DNA from: Rubricella aquisinus | Lineage (GTDB): Bacteria; Pseudomonadota; Alphaproteobacteria; Rhodobacterales; Rhodobacteraceae | Length of the DNA stretch: 64,000 bases | Reading direction: 5' to 3' | Assembly (NCBI RefSeq): GCF_014199445.1 | Contig: NZ_JACIJS010000005.1 | Location: forward strand, 124,001-188,000 | Shown here: piece after piece, positions 1-8,159 of the stretch | Numbering within the stretch: the stretch's first letter is position 1 | How the letters are laid out: the number at the start of each line of letters is the position of its first letter | The notes under the pieces: model-generated | Database searches by the model: none | Told to the model about the DNA's origin: nothing | The model's input: only the letters and a program-made list of their open reading frames with translations | Program-made: the position numbers and the translations under genes

Positions 1-389
1 CTGACGCGCCCACCGTGATGGATGCGCTTCTCGACAAAGGCATTGGAATCGAGGCAGGCATCTGGACCCATGCAGACGCGCAGCGCTTTTGCACTCTGCG
101 ATCGGCGGACGCGGCGTTGCGCATTCTTGTTGAGATACCGGATTGCCCCGGCCCGGTCGCAAAAGCTGATGCGGCCCGGATCATCGCCTATCTCGAAGAC
201 CACGGTCCAAACGTGCCCATTCTGCTTCATGGCGCAGGGCACAGCGCGTGGCCGATGGTGATGGAGGCAGTTACGCGCGGCCTTGCGACCCGCGTGGGGC
301 TAGAGGATATGCTCACCCTGCCGGGGGGTGACATGGCGCAGGACAACGCAGCGCTGATCCGCTGCGCTCTTGATCTGGGTGCGTCGTGA
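1..389 (+). CDS. BKACE-family (DUF849) beta-keto acid cleavage protein, C-terminal part
   Basis: This is the last ~128 residues of a protein whose start lies before the window; the frame is open from base 3. The ending, with RVGLEDMLTLPGG followed by a helix, is what I know from the 3-keto-5-aminohexanoate cleavage (BKACE) family. These are metal-dependent TIM-barrel enzymes that react a beta-keto acid with acetyl-CoA to give acetoacetate and a new CoA ester. The substrate cannot be told from this fragment, and the metal-binding N-terminal half is missing. The TGA stop overlaps the GTG start of the next gene (GTGA at 386-389), so the two are probably translated together. Confidence 0.75.
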   Translation, partial: DAPTVMDALLDKGIGIEAGIWTHADAQRFCTLRSADAALRILVEIPDCPGPVAKADAARIIAYLEDHGPNVPILLHGAGHSAWPMVMEAVTRGLATRVGLEDMLTLPGGDMAQDNAALIRCALDLGAS

Positions 390-1087
390 CACCCCGCCTC
401 TATATCTCCTACGGGATGACCAAAACGGGATCGACGCTCGCTTATCATATCGCGCGCACCGTGTTGGAGGAGGCGGGGTTCGCGCAGCCGCAATTGTCAG
501 AGCGGGCGCTGGGGGCGGTGCGGCGGATCAACTATGTGGATGACCTGACCGAGGGTCTGGTGGCAGCCATTCTGAATGAGGCCCCCGGCCCCATCGTGAT
601 CAAGACACACCAGCGCCCCACTCCCACCGTCGCGGATATGTTGGCCGAAGGGACCGCCATGGGCCATGCCTGCCTGCGCGATCCGCGCGATATGGCCCTG
701 TCGATGCTCGATCACGGGGCGCGGGCGCGCGCCAAAGGGCACCTGCCCTTTGCCGAATTTGCCCAAATTGATGACACGCTGCCGAGCCTTAGGGATCAGG
801 CCGAAACCTTGCGCCAATGGCGCGCCCTGCCCGGCATCCTGACGCTCAGCTATGACCAGATCGCGTTTGGTGAGGACGCAGCCCCGATCCTGATCGCCGC
901 GCAGATGGGCCTGCCCGTCGCACCCGGCGCGGCCCGCCGCGCGAAAGACGGGCACTTCACCCAGTTCAACAAGGGCATCCCGGATCGCCACCGCAGCGAG
1001 ATGGCCGCAGCGGATGCAGAGCGGATTGCGACGCTATTCCCCGAATTGGTGGCGCTGGCGGCTCAGCCCAATGTGGCGCGGCAATAG
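386..1087 (+). CDS. Sulfotransferase-like protein
   Basis: The 233-residue protein carries the two co-substrate (PAPS) motifs of the sulfotransferase fold. The first is a P-loop-like KTGST near residues 13-17. The second is the 3'-phosphate motif LRDPRD near 97-102 followed by a serine. KTHQRP near 73-78 and FNKGIPDRHR near the C-terminus also fit the family. The acceptor substrate is unknown. The start is a GTG overlapping the stop of the BKACE gene, so co-translation is likely. Its 3' end overlaps by 25 bases the end of a homologous gene on the other strand. The family call is good; true sulfotransferase activity is inferred. Confidence 0.75.
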   Translation: MTPRLYISYGMTKTGSTLAYHIARTVLEEAGFAQPQLSERALGAVRRINYVDDLTEGLVAAILNEAPGPIVIKTHQRPTPTVADMLAEGTAMGHACLRDPRDMALSMLDHGARARAKGHLPFAEFAQIDDTLPSLRDQAETLRQWRALPGILTLSYDQIAFGEDAAPILIAAQMGLPVAPGAARRAKDGHFTQFNKGIPDRHRSEMAAADAERIATLFPELVALAAQPNVARQ

Positions 1088-1761
1088 GTTTGGATGAAAT
1101 GCTCGAATTCCCGACCGTAATGGCGCACCGCTTCTTCCGACATGTCCCGCAGATGCCGCGGCTCCTGCGCGGGCAGCGACGTCTCCCCACCCAAAACGGC
1201 CTCCGCCGCGGCGACCGCGTCGCATCTCAGGCCAAGGTCAACCGCGATATGCCGCGCGGCGCGCACGGTGTGCTGGGTCAGATCCGTATGGCTGAGGGTG
1301 ATCACATGGTCCTGCTCCGCCCAGCTAAGGAATTTGGCCACATGGTTGCGCACGATGGACATCGCACCTTCGATGTCATGCACCGGCTCACCGCCCGGCA
1401 GGGACCACGCGCCACCGTGACGGGCCGATTCGAGAATGGCACAGGCAATGTCGCGCGGATCACGCGCCACCGCGACCGCGCCGATTTCATCATCCGCGAC
1501 CATCTCGGCCACTTTCGGGCGCAATCCGGTATGGGTCTTGACCGCGAGGGTCGCGCGCCGCTCCGATCCGGCGACCGCCAGTGCGGCGCGCATCGTCTCC
1601 ACCTTGGTGTCGCGCAGGAAATTCTCACGCCGGTCCCCGACCAGCATGCGCGGCAGCAGCGCCTGATCGTGCCCGCTTTGCATCAATATCTCTTGGGTCA
1701 GCCGGAACGCGAGCGCGCTTCCGCTCTTGGCCATTCCGTAAACCACATATACAAGCGGCAT
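1063..1761 (-). CDS. Sulfotransferase-like protein, paralogue of the convergent neighbour
   Basis: The 232-residue protein is nearly the same length as its convergent neighbour and shares its plan: YGMAKSGSALAF near residues 8-19, VKTH near 74-77 and ARDPRD near 99-104. The start is placed at the ATG at 1761 because the protein then begins MPLVYVVYGM, matching MTPRLYISYGM of the paralogue. A longer upstream start would run into ilvN. The stop lies inside the 3' end of the other gene. Sequence divergence between the pair is high, so this is an old or separately acquired duplicate. Substrate unknown. Confidence 0.72.
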   Translation of the reverse strand: MPLVYVVYGMAKSGSALAFRLTQEILMQSGHDQALLPRMLVGDRRENFLRDTKVETMRAALAVAGSERRATLAVKTHTGLRPKVAEMVADDEIGAVAVARDPRDIACAILESARHGGAWSLPGGEPVHDIEGAMSIVRNHVAKFLSWAEQDHVITLSHTDLTQHTVRAARHIAVDLGLRCDAVAAAEAVLGGETSLPAQEPRHLRDMSEEAVRHYGREFEHFIQTYCRATLG

Positions 1762-1804
1762 GCGTATGCCCGCCTTGTTTTGCTGTATTGATAAGGATCC
1801 GACC

Positions 1805-2365
1805 ATGAATGCTTTGTCCATCAAGAAGGGCACTTCGCGCAAGTCCGCCTATGACCTGAAAAACCCCCTCGGGGATGAGCAGGAACGTCACACGCTGGCC
1901 GTTCTGGTCGATAACGTGGACGGAGTGCTGGCGCGCGTGATCGGCCTGTTCTCGGGCCGGGGATATAATATCGAAAGTCTGACCGTTGCGGAAGTGGATC
2001 ATACTGGCCACCGGTCCCGCATCACCATCGTGACCACCGGCACCCCGCAAGTGATCTACCAGATCAAGGCGCAGTTGGAGCGGATGGTCGTGGTGCATGA
2101 GGTCCATGACCTCACGGTTGAGGGCGCAAGCGTGGAGCGCGAACTCGCCCTCATCAAGGTGGAAGGCACCGGCAACAACCGCGTTGAGGCAATGCGCATG
2201 GCCGAAGTGTTCCGCGCCAGTGTCGTGGACACCACGCTCGAAAGCTTCGTCTTTGAATTGACCGGCACCCCCGAAAAGATCGACGCTTTCGTCGACCTGA
2301 TGGTGCCCCTTGGCCTGCAAGAGGTCGCGCGCACTGGCGTGGCCGCGATGGCGCGGGGCATCTGA
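1805..2365 (+). CDS. ilvN: Acetolactate synthase small (regulatory) subunit
   Basis: This 186-residue protein is the regulatory subunit of acetohydroxyacid synthase, first shared step of valine, leucine and isoleucine synthesis. An ACT domain (about residues 29-100, with the typical VLARVIGLFSGRGYNIESL) binds valine for feedback inhibition. The C-terminal half is the usual ALS small-subunit domain. The start at 1805 is preceded by AAGGAT and yields MNALSIKKGTSRKSAYDL. The catalytic subunit gene is not adjacent, but ilvC lies 1.8 kb downstream. The following gene starts 5 bases after the stop. Confidence 0.95.
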   Translation: MNALSIKKGTSRKSAYDLKNPLGDEQERHTLAVLVDNVDGVLARVIGLFSGRGYNIESLTVAEVDHTGHRSRITIVTTGTPQVIYQIKAQLERMVVVHEVHDLTVEGASVERELALIKVEGTGNNRVEAMRMAEVFRASVVDTTLESFVFELTGTPEKIDAFVDLMVPLGLQEVARTGVAAMARGI

Positions 2366-2369
2366 CGGG

Positions 2370-3143
2370 ATGATGATCACTGGGGCCATGATGGTGACGG
2401 GGGTGCTGAGCCTTCTTGCCCTCGTGATCCTTGTGTCCCTGATCTGGCGCCCGAAATGGACCGGGTTTGCCGAAAAGACGCTCTGGGACTGGCTCGGGCT
2501 TTTGTCCGTTCCGGTGCTCATTGGGGTGTTGTCCATCGGGTTCAACCAGATGCAGTCCGAACGGGAATTGCAACGCGCGCAGGAAACGGCGGTGCAGTCT
2601 TTCATCTCTCAAATCACGGATTTGATGCTGCTTGATGCCCCCGAGGACGTGATCAATCCTATCGGGCGCGCGCACACAACTGCCGTCTTGCGGCTTGTGG
2701 ATGGCGAACGGGCCGGGAGGATCATCCAGTTTCTTGAAGACCTCGGGGTCGTGACCCGGTTCGGTGTGATCGCAGAAGAACTGGACCTGCGGGGGACCGA
2801 ATTGAAACATGCCTCCCTCCCCGGTTTTGATTTTGAGGGGAGCGATTTGCGGGATGCCGATCTTGAAGGAAGCGACCTGCGCGGTGCCGATTTCGAGCGG
2901 ACGCGGCTGAATCGTGCCGATTTCAAGAATGCCGATCTGCGCCATGCCGACCTCACGGGCGCGTCCCTTGAGGGGGCGGACCTTGACCATACGGATTTGC
3001 GCGCGGCCATTCTGACCGGGGCCACCGGGCTGACGGCCGCACAATTGCGCATGGCCTGCACCAACGAGGAAACGCTGCTGCCCGCTGGCATCGCGCGGGC
3101 GGATGTGACCCCCCGCGGCTGTGACGGCTGGGCCGATGACTGA
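2370..3143 (+). CDS. Membrane-anchored pentapeptide-repeat protein
   Basis: The 257-residue protein has two predicted membrane helices (about residues 8-27 and 41-58), then a helical linker. A run of pentapeptide repeats of the A(D/N)LXX type follows (about 138-220; for example DLRDADLEGSDLRGADFE). The tail has two cysteines. Such repeats fold into a right-handed square beta-helix. Known roles range from gyrase protection to scaffolding, and none can be assigned here. It sits 5 bases downstream of ilvN and probably shares its transcript; a functional link to amino-acid synthesis is not evident. The start is the first of two adjacent ATG codons. Confidence 0.82.
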   Translation: MMITGAMMVTGVLSLLALVILVSLIWRPKWTGFAEKTLWDWLGLLSVPVLIGVLSIGFNQMQSERELQRAQETAVQSFISQITDLMLLDAPEDVINPIGRAHTTAVLRLVDGERAGRIIQFLEDLGVVTRFGVIAEELDLRGTELKHASLPGFDFEGSDLRDADLEGSDLRGADFERTRLNRADFKNADLRHADLTGASLEGADLDHTDLRAAILTGATGLTAAQLRMACTNEETLLPAGIARADVTPRGCDGWADD

Positions 3144-3149
3144 TCGCGG

Positions 3150-3590
3150 CTAAAGCTCGTCGCTCAGCAACACGTTGCTCTCGATATCGCCCACCCCGGG
3201 CAGGGTCATGATCCGGCGGCGCAGGATCCGTTCGAAATCCGCCAGATCGCGCGCCACGACCTTGAGCCGGTAATCATAGACGCCAAGGACGTGTTGCACG
3301 AGTTGCACCTCCGGGATGGCCACAACGGCCCGCTCGAAATCGGCCATGGAGGCGCGGCCACGCACCGCGAGTTTCACCCCCAAGAACACCACCACCTCAA
3401 ACCCAAGCGCGGCGCGGTCCACGATCAGGCTGCGCCCGGTGATAACGCCCTCTTCCTCCAGCCGTTTGATCCGGCGATAGGCGGCAGGCTGGCTGAGGCC
3501 GATGGCATCCCCGACCTCCTTCGCATTGAGGCCCCCATCCCGGCGCAACGCTGCGAGGATCGCGCGGTCTGTTGCGTCCAACTCCGTCAT
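3150..3590 (-). CDS. Lrp/AsnC-family transcriptional regulator
   Basis: This 146-residue regulator has an N-terminal winged helix-turn-helix (about residues 5-60, with GLSQPAAYRRIKRLEEEGVI) and a C-terminal RAM/AsnC ligand-binding domain ending in DIESNVLLSDEL. Lrp-type proteins bind amino acids and DNA as dimers and octamers. It is the second gene of a tandem pair: its ATG overlaps the TGA of the upstream paralogue by 4 bases (3587-3590), so the two are probably translated together. The pair reads away from ilvC. Ligand and targets cannot be read from sequence. Confidence 0.9.
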   Translation of the reverse strand: MTELDATDRAILAALRRDGGLNAKEVGDAIGLSQPAAYRRIKRLEEEGVITGRSLIVDRAALGFEVVVFLGVKLAVRGRASMADFERAVVAIPEVQLVQHVLGVYDYRLKVVARDLADFERILRRRIMTLPGVGDIESNVLLSDEL

Positions 3591-4042
3591 ATCGGCAGGC
3601 TTTCGGTGTTTTTCAGTTCCGACACCAGCATCAGCGCCTCCACATCCAGAATATGCGGCAGGGCCATGATCCGGTCGCGGTATATCTGCTGATAATGGGC
3701 AAGGTCGCGGGCCGCCACGTCCATACGGATATCAACCCGGCCCAGCAGGGTCTGGATCGCCTCGACCTCCGGGATTTTGCGCGCCTCGGTGATGAAGGCG
3801 TCAAACGCGTTGCGCGCGGTCTTATCAAGTGTGATGCGTAAGAACACCTGCACTTCCTGCCCCATTTTGCGCCGATCCAGCGTGATGCGCCGGCCCCGGA
3901 TCACGCCTGCCTCCTCCATCTTGCGGATGCGCCGCCAGCAGGGCGCATGGCTGAGGCCCGCGCGCTCTGCTATCGTCGCGACGCTTGCCCCTGGTTCGGC
4001 TTGCATCTGGCGCAGGATGCGCCGGTCCGTGTCATCAAGCAT
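3587..4042 (-). CDS. Lrp/AsnC-family transcriptional regulator, divergent from ilvC
   Basis: This 151-residue regulator has an N-terminal helix-turn-helix (GLSHAPCWRRIRKMEEAGVI, about residues 28-47) and a C-terminal AsnC domain ending near LDVEALMLVSELKNT. It is first in a two-gene operon with a second Lrp-type gene. It is transcribed divergently from ilvC across a 131-base AT-rich gap that holds a 44-base dyad. Local control of ilvC, of itself, or of both is a reasonable inference but not shown. Confidence 0.9.
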   Translation of the reverse strand: MLDDTDRRILRQMQAEPGASVATIAERAGLSHAPCWRRIRKMEEAGVIRGRRITLDRRKMGQEVQVFLRITLDKTARNAFDAFITEARKIPEVEAIQTLLGRVDIRMDVAARDLAHYQQIYRDRIMALPHILDVEALMLVSELKNTESLPI

Positions 4043-4056
4043 GATGTTTTCTCAGT

Positions 4057-4100
4057 CTGAATATTATTGCATGATTTTTCGCATATCTCTCGAAATTCAG
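4057..4100. promoter_or_regulatory. Candidate Lrp-type operator between regulator pair and ilvC
   Basis: Within the divergent gap, CTGAAT at 4057-4062 is mirrored by ATTCAG at 4095-4100. An AT-rich centre contains GCAT twice. Lrp-type proteins often bind extended AT-rich dyads. No clear sigma-70 boxes could be fixed. Confidence 0.35.
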
Positions 4101-4119
4101 CAAACAAAGAAATCCATAA

Positions 4120-5196
<1,077 letters not shown>

Positions 5197-5219
5197 GTCC
5201 GTTTGGGGGCTTACAGAGG

Positions 5220-5255
5220 GGCGCGCCTTCGTCGAAACGGAGGCGCGCCTTTTTT
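5220..5255 (+). terminator. Intrinsic terminator after ilvC
   Basis: Nine-base arms GGCGCGCCT (5220-5228) and AGGCGCGCC (5241-5249) form a perfect GC-rich stem with a 12-base loop, followed by six T residues (5250-5255). It lies 24 bases after the ilvC stop. Confidence 0.9.
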
Positions 5256-5348
5256 CATACATGCGGCCATATGGCAGATGTCCATTCCATCAGGTGGACG
5301 CATCGCCACGATAATCATGCTATGTCCCGTGTCAGCATAAGGAGTGCC

Positions 5349-5870
5349 ATGATGACCCAATTCCCGCCCACTGCCGATATTTGCGATGCGCTTGGCCATG
5401 CCGTGCGTGTGATCGACCTGCCCCTGAAATCCTTTACCGATGTCACGGTTTTTGCGGGTCCAGCGAAGCTGATCACGCTTTACGGGCCGGATGTGGCCCT
5501 AGCCGATCTTCTGCGCGGCGATGGGGAGGGGGCCGTTGCGGTCGTTCAGGTTCATAATGCTCGCAAACCCGCCGTGTTTGGCGATGGTATGGCCCGCGCG
5601 GCAGAGGCCAATAATTGGGCCGGGGTGCTGATCGACGGCAACCTGCGCGACACGGCCCTCATTGCGCCGCGCCGTGTCGGTGTGCTGGCCACCGGGATCA
5701 ACCCGCGGATCGAGCGGACCGGGCCCCTAGCCGAGGCGGACCAGCCCACGACGCTTGGCACCACGCCGATTGCACCGGGAGACTGGATCGTGGCCGATGC
5801 GGACAGCACCCTCATCCTGACCACAGAGCAGGCTGCGCAATTGACAAGCGGAAAGCATCAGGCCACCTAA
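5349..5870 (+). CDS. RraA-like protein (HMG/CHA aldolase or ribonuclease-regulator family)
   Basis: About 173 residues with the RraA fold signature: WAGVLIDGNLRDTALI near the centre, then a hydrophobic strand and TTPIAPGDWIVADADS near the end. Family members are either metal-dependent aldolases of 4-hydroxy-4-methyl-2-oxoglutarate type or RNase E regulators; the sequence alone does not decide. AAGGAG at 5339-5344 supports a start at 5349 or at the second ATG at 5352. Upstream is the ilvC terminator, so it starts a new transcript. Confidence 0.75.
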   Translation: MMTQFPPTADICDALGHAVRVIDLPLKSFTDVTVFAGPAKLITLYGPDVALADLLRGDGEGAVAVVQVHNARKPAVFGDGMARAAEANNWAGVLIDGNLRDTALIAPRRVGVLATGINPRIERTGPLAEADQPTTLGTTPIAPGDWIVADADSTLILTTEQAAQLTSGKHQAT

Positions 5871-5897
5871 CGGTGCACGTCAAAAAAGTGAGCGATC

Positions 5898-6299
5898 ATG
5901 GGCTATCTGCTGCGCATTCTCGGGGCACTGGTGCTGGTGCTCGCGACCTATAATCCAAGCGGCCTGTCCTACCTCACTTGGGCGCGGGCCGCGTGGGCGG
6001 ACAGCGCGCCTTTTGTGGCGCTTGCCGGTCTGATCCTGCTGATCGGCTATGTCATTTATGTGCGCGCGACGATCCGGTCCATCGGTGGGTTCGGTATTGC
6101 GCTGGTGGCGGCCCTTGTCGCGGTGCTGGTCTGGATCATGGTGGATATGGGCTGGATGGCGGCCAATGATCAAACGGCCCTGACATGGGCCGGGCTGATT
6201 GGGGTTGCCCTGATTCTCGGGATTGGCCTGTCATGGTCGCTGATCCGGCGCAAATTGTCGGGTCAGGTCGATACCGATGATGTCGAGGATCAGGAGTAG
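5898..6299 (+). CDS. DUF6524-type inner-membrane protein
   Basis: The 133-residue protein has four predicted membrane segments and a short charged tail (residues ~118-133, rich in D and E). The beginning MGYLLRILGALVLVLATYNP followed by GLSYLTW matches my memory of the DUF6524 family. No function is known to me. It starts 27 bases after the RraA-like gene and may be cotranscribed. Confidence 0.7.
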   Translation: MGYLLRILGALVLVLATYNPSGLSYLTWARAAWADSAPFVALAGLILLIGYVIYVRATIRSIGGFGIALVAALVAVLVWIMVDMGWMAANDQTALTWAGLIGVALILGIGLSWSLIRRKLSGQVDTDDVEDQE

Positions 6300-6338
6300 C
6301 ACGCTCGACATTCGCGGCTGCATTTGGTTCGCTAGGAT

Positions 6339-7058
6339 ATGGCCCATTTCGACTTTCTGGCAGACCACCCCGCCTATCGCAGCAATCTTGTAGCCCTTGC
6401 GCGGTTGGAAACGCGGCATCGGTTCATCATCAGCCCGTATCAGGCGTTGCTTGAGAATGCGCGGGTTCTTGATCTTGCCGACCATGATGGCCGCTGGTCC
6501 TATGCCTTGGCGCGGGCAGGTGCGGCGTCCGTCCATGCGGTGGAGCGGCGGCAGGCGCTTCTGGATCGCTTTGACACCTTCCAGACCGACCCAAAAACCG
6601 CTGAGAAGATCACCTTAGAATGCAACGATATTTCGGACGTGTTGATCCGGTTTGGGCGGGATGGGGAGCGGTTCGACGTCGTGACACTCTATGGCATCCT
6701 CTATCATGTGGCCGACCATTACCGATTGCTGTCGCAGGTCTGCGCGCTTGGGCCAAAGCTGGTCATCATCGACGGGATGTTCGTCATCTCCGCCAACCCA
6801 AAGATCCATTTCGGGCAGGAGGATACGAGCAAGGAGTTGAACGCCACAGGCCTGCCCGGTCAGACCAAAACGCTGGTCGGCACGCCGTCACGCGGCTGGG
6901 TGGGATTGGCCGCAGGCACGCTCGGCTATGCCGCAAACTGGGCGGATTGGACCCAATTGCCCGAGGATGAGCGCACCGGTGTGAGGGACTATTTCCGCAA
7001 GGAAACAAAACAGCGCGGTACCGTCGCCTTGACCCCGCTGCCAGTTGACACATCCTGA
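6339..7058 (+). CDS. Class I SAM-dependent methyltransferase
   Basis: The 239-residue protein has a Rossmann methyltransferase core. Motif I is degenerate (VLDLADHDGRWSYALARAGA; usually two glycines after the D), followed by the acidic motif VHAVERR and the post-motif DVVTLYGILYHVADH. The C-terminal third has an extra aromatic-rich region (GYAANWADW). Overall it looks like a small-molecule methyltransferase. Substrate unknown. It stands alone between the DUF6524 gene and the hemerythrin gene. Confidence 0.72.
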   Translation: MAHFDFLADHPAYRSNLVALARLETRHRFIISPYQALLENARVLDLADHDGRWSYALARAGAASVHAVERRQALLDRFDTFQTDPKTAEKITLECNDISDVLIRFGRDGERFDVVTLYGILYHVADHYRLLSQVCALGPKLVIIDGMFVISANPKIHFGQEDTSKELNATGLPGQTKTLVGTPSRGWVGLAAGTLGYAANWADWTQLPEDERTGVRDYFRKETKQRGTVALTPLPVDTS

Positions 7059-7094
7059 GCCCCTGTTGAGGGACATGAAAAGGGCCGCCACGCG

Positions 7095-7661
7095 ATGGAC
7101 TTGACGCTGAAAGACAGGGACGGACTGCCCGCGCATCTGAGAGTGCTGGCGGATAAATACCCGCGCGACATCTGGGAGGGCCATCCGCATTTCAGCCAGC
7201 TCACGCGGTTCTGGCTTGACCGGCACCTGATGTTCCGGCGCGCCCATGCACAACTGACCACCACGACAGAGGCTTTTCTGGACGGCAACGCCGATCCACG
7301 CCGCACGCAAGCCGAAATCGCGCGGATGGGGCAATTTCTGCTTGAGCAGCTTCATGGCCATCACCAGATCGAGGACGCGCATTACTTTCCTATCTTCGCG
7401 CAGTTCGACAAACGGCTGGAGGCGGCATTTACCCTGCTCGACAGCGATCATCACGAGTTGGACGCGACGCTGAGCAGCTTTACTCAGGCGGCCAACGGCG
7501 CGCTGCGCGGGCTTGGCGGTGAAGGGGATGCGACGGCGGCGATGGGTCGGTTTCACGGAACCGTGCAGGAACTGGGGCAGTTTCTCGACCGGCATCTGAT
7601 GGACGAGGAAGAGGTGATCGTGCCACTTGTGCTGGAATACGCGCCCGAAGAATTCCGATAA
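7095..7661 (+). CDS. Hemerythrin-like HHE domain protein
   Basis: The 188-residue protein has spaced histidine/glutamate ligands typical of a di-iron four-helix bundle: HGHHQIEDAHYFP, SDHHELD and DRHLMDEEEVIVPL. Such domains bind oxygen, nitric oxide or iron, or act as sensors. No attached signalling domain is present, so it is a free soluble protein. The start at 7095 is preceded by little recognisable ribosome-binding sequence. Confidence 0.85.
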   Translation: MDLTLKDRDGLPAHLRVLADKYPRDIWEGHPHFSQLTRFWLDRHLMFRRAHAQLTTTTEAFLDGNADPRRTQAEIARMGQFLLEQLHGHHQIEDAHYFPIFAQFDKRLEAAFTLLDSDHHELDATLSSFTQAANGALRGLGGEGDATAAMGRFHGTVQELGQFLDRHLMDEEEVIVPLVLEYAPEEFR

Positions 7662-7726
7662 CCGCCCTCCCCTTGCGTTTTCGCATCGACAACCCAAGTC
7701 ACTGGGGGTAGAACGCCGCCCGAACC

Positions 7727-7740
7727 GGCGATTAATCGCC
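7727..7740. promoter_or_regulatory. Perfect 14-base palindrome upstream of secG
   Basis: GGCGATTAATCGCC is perfectly self-complementary and lies 31 bases before the secG start. It could be an operator or overlap the -10 region. The protein that would bind it is unknown. Confidence 0.3.
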
Positions 7741-7771
7741 CCCATTCGCATTGCCTGAAAGGTCACGCACC

Positions 7772-8143
7772 ATGGAAAACGTCATCCTGATCGTGCATCT
7801 GATCCTTGCCCTGTCGCTGATCATCGTTGTGCTGTTGCAGCGCTCCGAAGGAGGCGGCCTTGGGATTGGGGGTGGCGGCGGTGGCGCGATGAGCAGCCGG
7901 GGGACGGCGACCGCGCTGTCTAAGGCGACATGGCTTCTGGCGATTGCCTTTATCGCGACCAGCATCACGCTCACCGTGATCTCTACCCGTGAGAATGCGC
8001 GCGACAGCGTGATTGATCGTCTGGGCGTCGAACAGCCGGTTGGCGGCGGGGATGCGCCGCTTCTGCCGCCGGGCCTGTCGGGGGACAACCTCCTGCCGCC
8101 CACGACCGGGGACGCGCCGGCCCTGCCGCCCGCCGCGGACTGA
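7772..8143 (+). CDS. secG: Preprotein translocase subunit SecG
   Basis: The 123-residue protein has two membrane helices (about 3-22 and 50-70) flanking LLQRSEGGGLG and a glycine-rich loop, the SecG hallmark. It stabilises SecYEG export. The tail after residue 85 is proline- and glycine-rich and longer than in E. coli, as is usual in alphaproteobacteria. The ATG at 7772 follows GAAAGG with suitable spacing. Next comes a glycosyltransferase gene 16 bases on, before pyrG. Confidence 0.9.
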   Translation: MENVILIVHLILALSLIIVVLLQRSEGGGLGIGGGGGGAMSSRGTATALSKATWLLAIAFIATSITLTVISTRENARDSVIDRLGVEQPVGGGDAPLLPPGLSGDNLLPPTTGDAPALPPAAD

Positions 8144-8159
8144 TCCGGCCCCCATCCCC

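Noticed and set aside
1762-1842. Longer start for the second sulfotransferase gene
   Set aside because: It would overlap the ilvN start region and adds residues absent from the paralogue.
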